DNA of 36,295 nucleotides. It comes from Deltaproteobacteria bacterium. Its GTDB lineage: Bacteria > Desulfobacterota > Binatia > HRBIN30 > CADEER01. A program made the translations under genes and the position numbers. Each line of letters starts with the position of its first letter. Position 1 is the stretch's first letter. The stretch is taken from positions 1 through 36,295 of the forward strand of contig JAJCZJ010000045.1 of assembly GCA_029262455.1 (NCBI GenBank), given 5' to 3'. This document shows positions 18,674-26,320 of the stretch, piece after piece. Under the pieces are notes generated by a model. The model had not been told where the DNA came from. It saw nothing but the letters and a program-made list of their open reading frames with translations, and did not search any database.

Positions 18674-18703
18674 CGAGAGGACACCCCGCGGGGCGTCCTC
18701 TCG
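18674..18703 (+). terminator. Strong hairpin between Agl23-like gene and convergent AraC-type gene
   Basis: A near-perfect stem of 15 bp with one mismatch starts six bases after the stop at 18667. Left arm starts CGAGAGGAC and right arm ends GTCCTCTCG, with a CCCCGCGGGG core. There is no T-run, so this may be a bidirectional barrier or RNA 3'-end stabiliser for the convergent pair rather than a classical intrinsic terminator. Confidence 0.6.
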
Positions 18704-18740
18704 GGGACCTATGCGACCCGAGTCGCGTGCGCCACTGGAC

Positions 18741-19778
18741 CTACCCCAGTGGGCTGCCAAGCGGCGGTGCCAATTCGTCGCGCACACAACGGCGATGGTC
18801 TAGAGGGGTTCGCCCGGTCCAACGCTTGAAAGCACGATTGAAGGCACTCGGCTCGGAGAATCCGATCTCGTAAGCGATCTCACCAACCGACTTCTCCGAG
18901 CTATTGAGCAGCGCGAAGGCTTGGTCGCGACGCACTTCGGCAACAATCCGCGAGACACTGGTGCCGAGGTCCGCCAAGTGGCGTCGCAGCGAACGCGGAC
19001 TCATCCCCATCGACGACGCCATCTCGTCGACCACCGGCGGGCCTGTCGGCAGCGATCGCTCGATTAGAACGCGAACCCTCTCATCGAGCGTTCGACGGCA
19101 CGGCAACCGCTCCAACAACGCATCTGCGTGTTGCTCGAGGATCCTACCTAGAGCCGGATCGATTCCGACGAAGGGACGGTCCAGATCGACTTCGACAACG
19201 AGGGAATTCTCTCCACTTTCAAAGCGTACCGGCACACCAAAGAGGCCCTCGTACTCTGCCCCCATTTTCAACCTCGAGTGCGAAAACCGAACCTCGCGCA
19301 ACCTCCAGTAATCTCCGAAGGCAAGCTCTCCGACGTGCGCAAGCGCTGACAAGACGTACTCGGTCCGGATCGTGTTGAAACTCGAGCAAGTGTGCGAACG
19401 GTGCCGCAGCACCCAACCAGAGTCATTCTCGCAAACGTCAAACATCGTGTTGTCACTCAGCAACCGGTGATATTTCGCGTAACGCTCGCTCACCTCGCGC
19501 ATCGTCCGGCAATTGCGCAACACGTACCCAATGACGTCGAAGTCGTCGAGTTCGACATGCTGGCCCAAGCGAACGCCGATCAGCGGATCAGCCGTCACCT
19601 CGGCGAGTCGTCCCCAATTGGCATCAACCACCTCATGCGACACCCTCCATTCGGATTCACTCGGCACCGAGGAATTTACCCCGAGTTCGCGACCCAGACT
19701 TTTCGGATCATACCCGAGTCGCTCTGCGGCCCGAACGAGAATACGCAGGCACCGCGACGATGATGTGTTCGTTTTCAT
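18741..19778 (-). CDS. AraC family transcriptional regulator (arabinose-binding-type N-terminal domain)
   Basis: The 345-residue protein has an N-terminal sensor/dimerisation region (about residues 15-195) of the PF12625 type; the segment WRLREVRFSHS and VPVRFESGENSLVV are characteristic of these OruR/ArgR-like regulators. The C-terminal AraC DNA-binding domain (about 235-330) has two helix-turn-helix units: MASSMGMSPRSLRRHL and IAYEIGFSEPSAFNRAFKRWTG, the latter being the classical AraC signature. I chose the ATG at 19778 because GGGGATGGGG lies just upstream; in-frame ATGs at 19787 and 19793 are possible. A tandem repeat 74-116 bp upstream may be its operator. Its likely targets are itself or neighbours; the inducer is unknown, and no fatty-acid or amino-acid pathway gene is next to it. 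Confidence 0.88.
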   Translation of the reverse strand: MKTNTSSSRCLRILVRAAERLGYDPKSLGRELGVNSSVPSESEWRVSHEVVDANWGRLAEVTADPLIGVRLGQHVELDDFDVIGYVLRNCRTMREVSERYAKYHRLLSDNTMFDVCENDSGWVLRHRSHTCSSFNTIRTEYVLSALAHVGELAFGDYWRLREVRFSHSRLKMGAEYEGLFGVPVRFESGENSLVVEVDLDRPFVGIDPALGRILEQHADALLERLPCRRTLDERVRVLIERSLPTGPPVVDEMASSMGMSPRSLRRHLADLGTSVSRIVAEVRRDQAFALLNSSEKSVGEIAYEIGFSEPSAFNRAFKRWTGRTPLDHRRCVRDELAPPLGSPLG

Positions 19779-19836
19779 TTGCCCCATCCCCATGAAACCA
19801 AACAATAACTGTTTCGTCCAAGGAAACACAAGCAGA

Positions 19837-19842
19837 ATTGTA
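19837..19842 (-). promoter_or_regulatory. Possible -10 element of the AraC-type regulator gene
   Basis: The minus strand reads TACAAT, five of six bases of the bacterial -10 consensus, about 60 bp upstream of the chosen start. No good -35 is present 17 bp further upstream. That position falls inside the tandem repeat at 19852-19894, as expected for an activator-dependent or autoregulated promoter. Confidence 0.4.
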
Positions 19843-19851
19843 CCGATTCGC

Positions 19852-19894
19852 TCAATCGGCTTGGCCAGCCGCGTCAATCAGCTTGGCCAGCCGC
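19852..19894 (-). repeat. Tandem 21-bp repeat, 22-bp period, upstream of AraC-type gene (candidate operator)
   Basis: Two copies of a 21-bp unit (19852-19872 and 19874-19894) differ at one base and share GCTTGGCCAGCCGC. The 22-bp period places both copies on the same face of the helix, as seen for direct-repeat sites of AraC-family proteins. The proximal copy ends about 10 bp upstream of a TACAAT box. Binding is inferred. Confidence 0.55.
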
Positions 19895-19924
19895 AACGCC
19901 CCTAGCCCCGCACGGCCTACGACG

Positions 19925-19957
19925 GCTGCAGCGCCGGAGAGTCTCCGGCGCTGCAGC
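19925..19957 (-). terminator. Perfect 16-bp hairpin after the Thr/Pro lipoprotein gene
   Basis: Arms 19925-19940 and 19942-19957 are perfectly complementary around a single central base. The hairpin lies nine bases beyond the lipoprotein stop at 19966. No T-run follows on the minus strand, so it is a likely RNA 3'-end structure, though not a textbook intrinsic terminator. Confidence 0.6.
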
Positions 19958-19965
19958 TTCTCACC

Positions 19966-22164
19966 TCAATCGTCCAGGACGAAGACGTTGGCCGTGCCAC
20001 CGAGCTCGGTCGGGAGTTCGGAAGCAAGCGGCATCACCAAAGTTCCGCGACTGTCTTCAACCGTCCAACGGTCGCAATCGAAATTGCTGCCGGCAATGCT
20101 GAGATCGAACATACCTTCGGTGTTCGTGACTTCTGCTGTCGCGACTCCGGTCGTGAGCCCCAGCCTGGCAAAAGAACCAAAGCGAGCGGTGTCACAATCA
20201 GCGATAGAACTGCCGATCGGGAGTGTTCGAAACGAAACCTGCAGCGCGATACTCGCACTACCGGTACCGGACGGTAAGCCGAGCCCAGAGGTGTGCTCCA
20301 ACACTCCCCCGCTGTTCTCGACATCGATCCGACTGAGCATATCGTGGGACACCAAGCCCGCACAGTCCAGAATCCCGCCGCTACCCTCTGCGGCGAGCCG
20401 CATGCACAGTACGCTTCCGTCAACGATTCCAAAACCCAGCGTCGCATCCTCCAGCAGACGCAACGGATACACGTCATTTTCAGAAGGTTCAGCACAGAGA
20501 TTAATGAGGTCTGCACTCCATTCGGTGCTGCCGTCGCCCCCCAAGGGCTCGACCTCAAAGCTGCTGCTGGCCCGGTTGATCGAGAACGTACGCAAGCCAG
20601 GGCCGCCCGGCTGACAGCCCTCGCTGTCATCGCCAGCGACACGGACCACCAGTTCCTCGGGAACACTCGTCCCACCATTGACGCTACGCACCCTGGCTGC
20701 CACCGTGGTCTCGCCAGGCGCAAAGCGCCACGCCCGTGCGATCGGCAAACAAAACTGAATCGTCGTGCTCGGGTCAACGAAGGCAAAGTTGCCAAAGTCA
20801 TCGCGCGTACAGGGAGTTGAGATATCCCGCCCCAGTGCCTCGCCGGTCCCGTCATTGACGCGGCAACCGAGATCGTTGATGGCATCCACGACCGCCCCGT
20901 TCATCGAAAACAAGAGCGGATCGATGCCGGGTACCCCGCCAAATATTTGGTTGTCCGGGTCGACGTCGCAGACCGCGGGGGCACCATCCCCTAAGTCGCG
21001 CGACACCAGAACCTGCAGCGAGGGGAGCTCGTCAATGGCCGAAAAGGCATCGTTCCCTACCGGAAGCCCGCCTGGCCCCGCGGTCGCCTCGATAATCAAC
21101 GACATTCCGTGACCGATCAGCCTCGAGAAGACGCTGCGCCCCGCAGCGTCAGTCTCGACCGGCTGGACTACCGAGTCGTCCGCTGAGGCCACCCCGAAAT
21201 ACGTGATCACGGGAGGGATAGGCGTGCGAGTTGGGGTCGTTGGAACGGTTGGGATCGGACCGCCCAGAATTCGAACGACAATCTGCTGCGGCCTGCCGAG
21301 CGAACCCGACGAGCTACGCAACCGCGCCGAAACGATCGTATCTCCTTGCGGAAACGCCCACGCCAGGGCGATCGGCAAGCAGAATTGTCCGCTTGAGACT
21401 TCGTTGACGAAGGTAAAGTCGCCCGATTCGAAGCGCGTGCATGCCTGCCCACTAGGGGCTCGCAAGACCGCTTCACCGGCGCCGTTGTTGACTCGACAAC
21501 CGAGATCGTTGATTGCATCCACGGTCGCTCTCGAATCCGAAAAAACCGGTGGATCAGTCGCCGGCACACCGCCGTTTGGCCCGTCGATTTGGACATCGCA
21601 TACTTCGAGACTTCCGTCACCCAGTGGACGTGAGACCAGAAGCTGTAGATCGGGTAGCCCCGCTTGGTTGAACGCTTCGCGGCCCAAGGGTCGAAGATCA
21701 CTTCCCGGCGCACCTTCGACAACAATGTTTAGCCCGCTGCCGAGTTCTCGCCTGTAGATCAAGCGTCCCTCGGCGTCGGTCCCACTGCTCGCGATTGGAC
21801 GGTCGTCAGCGGTGGTGATCCCAAAGTGAGTAATCTCGGGTCCCGTAGCCGTCCCCGCAGGGGTCGCAGACGGAATCATCGTCGGTTGAAGCGGCGTCGC
21901 AGTTGGTACCGACATCGTAATAACTGGTGTCGCCGTCTCCGACGCTACCGTGTCAACCGGTGTCGCCGTCTCCGTCGCCAAGGGCTCAACCGGTGTCGCC
22001 GTCTCCGTTGGCGGCCGGCCCTCGGTCACGCCGACGGTGGCCGTCGCATCGACCGGGGCTGTGCCGGTAGGCGCCGGTGTCGCGGTAATGGTTCTGACAT
22101 CATCACCACAACCACCGAGAATGAAGACAACCGCCGCACACAATGTCCAAAGTGAGTATTTCAT
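19966..22164 (-). CDS. Thr/Pro-linker lipoprotein with two tandem homologous domains
   Basis: The 732-residue protein starts at ATG 22164, eight or so bases after GGAGGGGG. A signal peptide with the lipobox LGGC (Cys about residue 19) predicts a lipid-anchored envelope protein. A Thr/Pro/Ala-rich linker follows (about 25-105), with an 11-residue unit TETATPV repeated about three times. Two homologous ~190-residue domains come next (about 108-300 and 315-515). Both open with ITHFG/ITYFG, contain DAINDLGCRVN(N/D)G, and end with FCLPIA.AW.F..G.T...AR.RS. A third, unrelated beta-rich domain (about 520-732) closes the protein. Cysteines recur at matching positions in the repeats and may form disulphides. 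I recognise no enzyme motif; a surface-exposed scaffold or binding role is a guess. The upstream Thr-rich linker could itself be an O-glycosylation target of the GT39 enzymes. Confidence 0.8.
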   Translation of the reverse strand: MKYSLWTLCAAVVFILGGCGDDVRTITATPAPTGTAPVDATATVGVTEGRPPTETATPVEPLATETATPVDTVASETATPVITMSVPTATPLQPTMIPSATPAGTATGPEITHFGITTADDRPIASSGTDAEGRLIYRRELGSGLNIVVEGAPGSDLRPLGREAFNQAGLPDLQLLVSRPLGDGSLEVCDVQIDGPNGGVPATDPPVFSDSRATVDAINDLGCRVNNGAGEAVLRAPSGQACTRFESGDFTFVNEVSSGQFCLPIALAWAFPQGDTIVSARLRSSSGSLGRPQQIVVRILGGPIPTVPTTPTRTPIPPVITYFGVASADDSVVQPVETDAAGRSVFSRLIGHGMSLIIEATAGPGGLPVGNDAFSAIDELPSLQVLVSRDLGDGAPAVCDVDPDNQIFGGVPGIDPLLFSMNGAVVDAINDLGCRVNDGTGEALGRDISTPCTRDDFGNFAFVDPSTTIQFCLPIARAWRFAPGETTVAARVRSVNGGTSVPEELVVRVAGDDSEGCQPGGPGLRTFSINRASSSFEVEPLGGDGSTEWSADLINLCAEPSENDVYPLRLLEDATLGFGIVDGSVLCMRLAAEGSGGILDCAGLVSHDMLSRIDVENSGGVLEHTSGLGLPSGTGSASIALQVSFRTLPIGSSIADCDTARFGSFARLGLTTGVATAEVTNTEGMFDLSIAGSNFDCDRWTVEDSRGTLVMPLASELPTELGGTANVFVLDD
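21921..22019. repeat. 33-bp minisatellite in the lipoprotein linker
   Basis: Three consecutive copies of a 33-bp unit containing GGTGTCGCCGTCTCC (plus strand) encode the 11-residue Thr/Pro linker repeat on the minus strand. Such in-frame repeats can change copy number and so the length of the stalk. Confidence 0.65.
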
Positions 22165-22370
22165 GCCCCCTCCAGCACTTGTTGATGCCACCGATCAACT
22201 GTTTGCTGCAGCACCCGCCGCCACACCCTCACAAACACGCAACCCGGCCGGTCTATCTCGGATTGGCAAATTTTGCAATTTTCATGGAAATACTGCGCTC
22301 CTTCTAGGCCTTCGTTGCATGTCTCAGAGGCGACGATTACGATCCCACAATTCGAACGATTGGAGATTCC

Positions 22371-23090
22371 GTGGAACGTCCGCCCCTAAAACCGATGTCC
22401 CTGACGATCTTTTTCCCGTGTCACAACGAGGAAGACAACGTCGAGCGAGTCACCCGACTGGCCGTAGATGTCGGCCGTAGAGTGGCGGATGATCTCGAAG
22501 TGCTCATCGTCGACGACGGGAGCACCGACCGCACCGCGGAAATCGCTGACAGGCTCGACGCCGAGATCCCCGAGGTACGCGCCCTTCACAACAATCCCAA
22601 CCGAGGCTACGGAGGCGCCCTGCAACGCGGCTTCTCCGAGGCGACCAAGAACTGGATCTTTTATACCGACGGCGACGGACAATTCGATCTAGAAGAGCTG
22701 CCGGGCCTGATGCCGCTGCTCGAAGACCACGACGCGGTCTCGTGTTTCCGGCTCGACAGAAAAGATCCGATGGTCCGGAAGATCAACGCATTCTGTTGGA
22801 CGACTCTGGTGAACGCCCTTTTCGATATCAGGCTCCGCGACATCGACTGTGCCTTTAAGATTTATCCCCGTACCTTTATCGAACAGACTGAAATTCATAG
22901 CACCGGAGCGCTGATCGATACGGAGATGCTCGCAAAAGCGCGCAAAAAGGGACTGTCGATCGCGCAAGTCGGCGTCCACCACTATCCGCGTACGGCTGGC
23001 GAACAGAGCGGGGCCAACCTCTCCGTGATCCTGCGGGCGTTCAGCGAGCTGTTCAAACTTCGCCAAGATATTCAAAGCACAGGAGAGTAG
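22371..23090 (+). CDS. GT2 glycosyltransferase, DPM1-like
   Basis: The 239-residue GT-A enzyme has TIFFPCHNEEDNVERV (about residues 12-27), VLIVDDGSTDRTAEIA (about 43-58), NPNRGYGGALQRGF (about 74-87) and the metal motif DGDGQFD (about 99-105). A DIDCAFKIYPR segment and a HHYPRTAGEQSGA segment follow, typical of polyprenyl-phosphate mannose/glucose synthases. It has no C-terminal membrane helices. The expected reaction is transfer of a nucleotide-activated sugar to polyprenyl phosphate at the cytoplasmic face. It is the second such enzyme in the window and differs clearly from the one at 7002-7739, so the two may use different sugars. A GGAG five bases ahead supports the GTG start; an ATG at 22395 is the alternative. 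It is followed by the MJ0042 gene 14 bp downstream. Confidence 0.87.
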   Translation: MERPPLKPMSLTIFFPCHNEEDNVERVTRLAVDVGRRVADDLEVLIVDDGSTDRTAEIADRLDAEIPEVRALHNNPNRGYGGALQRGFSEATKNWIFYTDGDGQFDLEELPGLMPLLEDHDAVSCFRLDRKDPMVRKINAFCWTTLVNALFDIRLRDIDCAFKIYPRTFIEQTEIHSTGALIDTEMLAKARKKGLSIAQVGVHHYPRTAGEQSGANLSVILRAFSELFKLRQDIQSTGE

Positions 23091-23104
23091 TCGGCCGAGA
23101 ACTC

Positions 23105-24082
23105 ATGATCATCGAGTGCCCGTATTGCGAGACCCGGTTTCACCTCGACCGCAGGAATCTCGGCGATCGCCGCCCGACGCTGCGCTGCTCACAGTGCCAA
23201 CGAACGTTTCCCCTGCCCGGTGTCGGAGGCACGCCGAACGTGTCGTTCGAATACGACGAAGAGGAAGAATGGCAGGCGGAAGAGGAGCCCGAGGCATCTG
23301 AATCCGAGCAGTTCTCTTTTCCCGTATCCCCTCCGGTGCCGCCGCCGACATCCCGAGAAGACGACGAGCCCTCGCAACAGCAGCAACTCTTCTCCGACGC
23401 GGGCCCGAGCCTGTTCGACGACCAAGGTGCGGACAGTGCCCTGGACGACGATTCTTGGATCGACGAACCGGCCGAGGACAAGAACGCCACTGCCGCCGAC
23501 TCTCCCCAATACGAAGACGAAGGGCATCAACCACAAGTGAACCGCTCTCTTCAGGTCAAGCCAATCCTCATGTTTCTCGCACTCGTCGTCACCGGATACG
23601 GGATCCTGGCATGGACGATGCGCTCAAACCCCGATTGGGCTCGGAGTCTGGCGCAGCAGATCCCGATCGTCGGTAGCGAGATCAAGGCGCATCGTCTGAG
23701 CCGCAACATCGAGCTCACTGGCTTGCGTGGTCGCTATGAACGAACGAAAGAAGGAAAACTGATCTTCTTGATCACCGGAAACGCGCGCAACCAGGACGAC
23801 GAGCCCGTGCGCGGCATCCGCATCGCTTTCAAACTACTCGATCAAGGTGGTACCGAAGTGGCTCAGCAGTCGACAACCTGCGGCAACGCAATGCGTCCCG
23901 AACTAGTCCGCGATCTCACAATCCAGCAAGTGGCGATCCTACGCGGCTGGGGCTTCAAGCCGCCCGAGGATTCAGTTGTTCACCCGGGGAAAGACTGCCC
24001 CCTGGTCAGCATCTTCCTCGACATTCCCGAAACCGTCTCGGACTTCTCCGGCGAAGTGCTGCAGGCACGCCGCGCCTCATGA
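23105..24082 (+). CDS. MJ0042 zinc-finger / DUF3426 single-pass membrane protein
   Basis: The 325-residue protein begins with a zinc-ribbon-like MJ0042 motif: Cys5-x2-Cys8 and Cys28-x2-Cys31. An acidic, low-complexity cytoplasmic stretch follows (about 55-145), then one membrane helix (about 152-172) and a DUF3426-like extracytoplasmic domain with [22 protein letters not shown]. This is the common layout in deltaproteobacterial-type genomes, where the function is unknown. It lies 14 bp after the GT2 gene, so the two may be co-transcribed. Its last six bases overlap the end of the convergent tatA/E gene, sharing a TCATGA. Confidence 0.85.
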   Translation: MIIECPYCETRFHLDRRNLGDRRPTLRCSQCQRTFPLPGVGGTPNVSFEYDEEEEWQAEEEPEASESEQFSFPVSPPVPPPTSREDDEPSQQQQLFSDAGPSLFDDQGADSALDDDSWIDEPAEDKNATAADSPQYEDEGHQPQVNRSLQVKPILMFLALVVTGYGILAWTMRSNPDWARSLAQQIPIVGSEIKAHRLSRNIELTGLRGRYERTKEGKLIFLITGNARNQDDEPVRGIRIAFKLLDQGGTEVAQQSTTCGNAMRPELVRDLTIQQVAILRGWGFKPPEDSVVHPGKDCPLVSIFLDIPETVSDFSGEVLQARRAS

Positions 24083-24286
24083 ATCGGATTTGGTAGACTC
24101 TTCCACCGGCTCTCCGTCTTCATCTTCCGGCGTAATATCGATCTCTTCCGGCTTCTTGATCTCGCGGCGAAAACTGCGAATTCCGCGACCCAAGCCTTCG
24201 CCGATCTCCGGCAACTTGCCCGCGCCGAAGATGATCATGACGATTACGAGAATGACGAGCAACTCGCCAACACCAAGTCCGAACAT
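24077..24286 (-). CDS. tatA: Twin-arginine translocase subunit TatA/TatE family
   Basis: The 69-residue protein has an N-terminal membrane helix beginning [18 protein letters not shown], the [23 protein letters not shown] hinge and amphipathic helix, and an acidic tail. These are the hallmarks of TatA/E, the pore-forming subunit that exports folded proteins bearing twin-Arg signals. I start at ATG 24286 because TatA proteins begin at this motif; the longer frame only adds an atypical leader. No tatB or tatC is nearby. It overlaps the 3' end of the convergent DUF3426 gene by six bases and is divergent from the TonB-like gene 75 bp away. Confidence 0.9.
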   Translation of the reverse strand: MFGLGVGELLVILVIVMIIFGAGKLPEIGEGLGRGIRSFRREIKKPEEIDITPEDEDGEPVEESTKSDS

Positions 24287-24361
24287 GATTCGGTTCGTAC
24301 ACCGAAGTATTCGGGTGCGCAACGGCTGGGCAGAGCGATCGTAGATCTGTACTATTGACGG

Positions 24362-25639
24362 ATGGCCTCCTGGCGCGTGCGGTCGGGATCCGCAACACTG
24401 TCTCTCCTCTTACATGCCGGGCTACTTTGGCTCGTAGCAAGCTGGACAGTCACTCAACCGGGAGCGGAAGAAGCCCCATTGGACCGAGTCGTTGTCTCCC
24501 TCGCACCACCGTCCAAACCAGCTCAAGCCGCGCCTCCCCCTCCCCGCCAGGCACCGCCCCCGCCGCAGCAACCACCGCCGGCCGCTCGTGCGAATCCGCC
24601 TCGACCTATCGCCGAGCCACTCGACGTCGCGCCCGAGCCAGCTCAGCCACCGCCACCCGAACCCGCACCCGAAGAAGCGGCGCCCGAGCTCGAAATTCCG
24701 ATACCGGAACAGCAGATCGTTGCTTTGCCGGACGCTGGAAAGGAAAAGCCGCCGGAGGACACCCGTTTCCGCAGTGATCGCGACAACACGGTCGAAGAGC
24801 AAACCGTCAAGAAAGGCGAGCCGCAGCCCTCAGACGACATCGACGGCGACGACATGCGTCCCACCGCCCCCGACGCAAAGCTCGCAGAGCTCGACCCCAA
24901 CGACGCAGCCGGAGCAAACGATCTTCAAGGACTAAGCAACGGCGCGGACGCCGAGACCGGAAGCGGCGCCAGCGACCAAGCCCCAGTCAAGAGCGGCCAG
25001 GCTGAGGCCGACCGCTTCCACGCTGTGCCAAAAGCCGAGAACCGCCGACTTGATGTCGCCAGCCTGATGCCGAACGCTCTCGCACTAGCCGCCGAACAAG
25101 CAAAGCGAGGCGGCGGACCAGAGGAGGGTTCGTCCGGCGGAACCAAGGCGCGCCAGGACCGGCGCCGCAGCAACGTCGCATGGGAACCCAGCACCACCCT
25201 GCGCGGAACCCTCGACTACCTGCCCGACGTACAACCCGGCAACGTAACGCTACTCAACACCAAGGCCGATCTCTTCGCACCGTTTGTTCGAAGAGTCATG
25301 ACACGCGTCTTCCAGAACATGCTGATTCTCCTAAAGAGAGCCGGCCCATCGATGCGCCCCGGCATGAGCGAACAGTTAGAAGCCGAAGCCATCATGAGTC
25401 CGGAAGGTCGCATGATCGGCCTGAAAATCACAAAACGACCCAGCTCGTTGTCGATCGGCCTCGACCGCGTCCTACAGGAAGCCTGCAGCGAGGCCTTCTT
25501 CGACCGAAACCCACCCCCGGGCGCCATCGGAGACGACGGCAATATCCACTTTGTGATGCAGACGATCGTCCAAACCTACCCCAGCACCGGCCGCCGCAAC
25601 GTCGGCCTCAGCGCCTACTTCGGCGTCGGCTTGCTATAG
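24362..25639 (+). CDS. TonB-like energy-transducer family protein
   Basis: The 425-residue protein has a short cytoplasmic N terminus, one membrane helix (about 9-27), a long Pro-rich periplasmic segment (about 45-110, with runs of PPPP) and an acidic spacer. The C-terminal domain (about 300-415) has features of TonB C-terminal folds: [19 protein letters not shown] followed by [20 protein letters not shown] and a closing VMQTIVQT strand. TonB proteins couple the proton motive force, via ExbB/ExbD, to outer membrane receptors, or serve other envelope tasks. No exbB, exbD or receptor is nearby, so the partner is unknown. The C-terminus is divergent, and an AgmX/PglI-type periplasmic protein is an alternative label. 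Confidence 0.75.
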   Translation: MASWRVRSGSATLSLLLHAGLLWLVASWTVTQPGAEEAPLDRVVVSLAPPSKPAQAAPPPPRQAPPPPQQPPPAARANPPRPIAEPLDVAPEPAQPPPPEPAPEEAAPELEIPIPEQQIVALPDAGKEKPPEDTRFRSDRDNTVEEQTVKKGEPQPSDDIDGDDMRPTAPDAKLAELDPNDAAGANDLQGLSNGADAETGSGASDQAPVKSGQAEADRFHAVPKAENRRLDVASLMPNALALAAEQAKRGGGPEEGSSGGTKARQDRRRSNVAWEPSTTLRGTLDYLPDVQPGNVTLLNTKADLFAPFVRRVMTRVFQNMLILLKRAGPSMRPGMSEQLEAEAIMSPEGRMIGLKITKRPSSLSIGLDRVLQEACSEAFFDRNPPPGAIGDDGNIHFVMQTIVQTYPSTGRRNVGLSAYFGVGLL

Positions 25640-25756
25640 CCCAACCTACTCCTGACGTGTTAATCGATTCATACCAGATGCACGCTAGCAGGCCATGCCG
25701 GTGAGGAGTTGCCGACTCGGACTAAAGGTGTTGTCGTTGGCGATGGTCACACATGC

Positions 25757-25764
25757 AGAGGAGG
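25757..25764 (+). promoter_or_regulatory. Near-perfect Shine-Dalgarno deciding a TTG start
   Basis: AGAGGAGG ends six bases before TTG 25771. The in-frame ATG at 25753 lies upstream of and overlaps this site, so the TTG is the more likely start of the small gene that follows. Confidence 0.6.
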
Positions 25765-25770
25765 CCAAAC

Positions 25771-25980
25771 TTGACAACTGAGGAGCGGCCAGTGGGTAGC
25801 GCGAAGATGGACAAGGATGGAACAATCATCCTCACTTTGCGCGCCGAAGGCGACGGAAAGACAGGCGGCAGTGAGGTCTTGTACCGCCGAGGCGATCCCG
25901 AATACCAAGACGTTCTGCGCCATCTCGGCGGCCTAAGGCCTGGCGAAGAAAAGGTAGTACTTCCCTTTCCAGACGATTAG
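25771..25980 (+). CDS. Small hypothetical protein, TTG start
   Basis: The 69-residue, soluble, mixed-charge protein contains GTIILTLRAEGDGKTGGSE and ends in acidic residues (FPDD). I recognise no domain. The evidence for a real gene is the excellent ribosome binding site at correct spacing, and an amino acid pattern with alternating strands (TIILTLRA, EVLYRRGD, KVVLPFP) that looks like a folded small protein. It lies 131 bp after the TonB-like gene on the same strand. Confidence 0.5.
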   Translation: MTTEERPVGSAKMDKDGTIILTLRAEGDGKTGGSEVLYRRGDPEYQDVLRHLGGLRPGEEKVVLPFPDD

Positions 25981-26132
25981 GTGCCGGTAAACCTCCGCTG
26001 GTATCTCCGCAAGTACCCTCCCGACGCAGCCTCGTGGGCAAAGCGGACCTGGCGGCGCTTTTTCATTCGGGATCGCAGTTGTCGACAGATATCCGCCAAC
26101 TCTGGGCAGAGTATGGTGTGGATGTCCCTCAT
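25977..26132 (-). CDS. Possible 51-residue ORF with strong ribosome binding site
   Basis: GAGGAGG precedes ATG 26132 by four bases. The protein is basic, with RMKKRRQVRF in its middle, and I recognise no domain. It overlaps the end of the convergent small gene by four bases and covers one copy of the repeat described at 26088. It may be a remnant of a mobile element reading frame or chance. Confidence 0.2.
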   Translation of the reverse strand: MRDIHTILCPELADICRQLRSRMKKRRQVRFAHEAASGGYLRRYQRRFTGT

Positions 26133-26319
26133 TGTCCCTCCTCGGTTTGGCAAATTAGTGCATACCAAATCTCAGGCATCCGCTGACGCTTTGACTCAGT
26201 ACAGTTTCGCAGCAAGAACAAGAAGGACACTCTTTGACTCTGCGTCTCTCGCGGCTGGCGGATGTCCGCCACCTCTGGACGGAGCTGTAGGTGGATGTCC
26301 GTCCACCTCTGGTCAGAGC
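25981..26319. other. Repeat-rich stretch downstream of the FitAB-like toxin
   Basis: These 339 bases hold no convincing gene apart from the weak 51-residue frame. They hold degenerate repeats containing a GATGTCCGCC...CTCTGG pattern and two short perfect palindromes. The appearance is of an eroded repeat or insertion-element end; I cannot assign a family. Confidence 0.4.
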
Positions 26320-26320
26320 T
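26088..26320. repeat. Two ~45-bp degenerate repeats about 173 bp apart, with palindromes
   Basis: Unit 1 starts at 26088 and unit 2 at 26261. Each reads GAT.TCCGCCA.CTCTGG, then a G/A-rich gap, then GTGGATGTCC. Unit 2 carries a further GATGTCCG.CCACCTCTGG copy (from 26294). Perfect inverted repeats with 7-bp arms occur at 26256-26271 (TGGCGGA/TCCGCCA, 2-base loop) and 26289-26308 (AGGTGGA/TCCACCT, 6-base loop). The last copy ends at the VapC stop codon. Confidence 0.6.

Noticed and set aside
21901-22100. Regularly spaced short repeats as a CRISPR array
   Set aside because: The 33-bp units are contiguous, in frame with a Thr/Pro linker, and have no spacers or cas genes.
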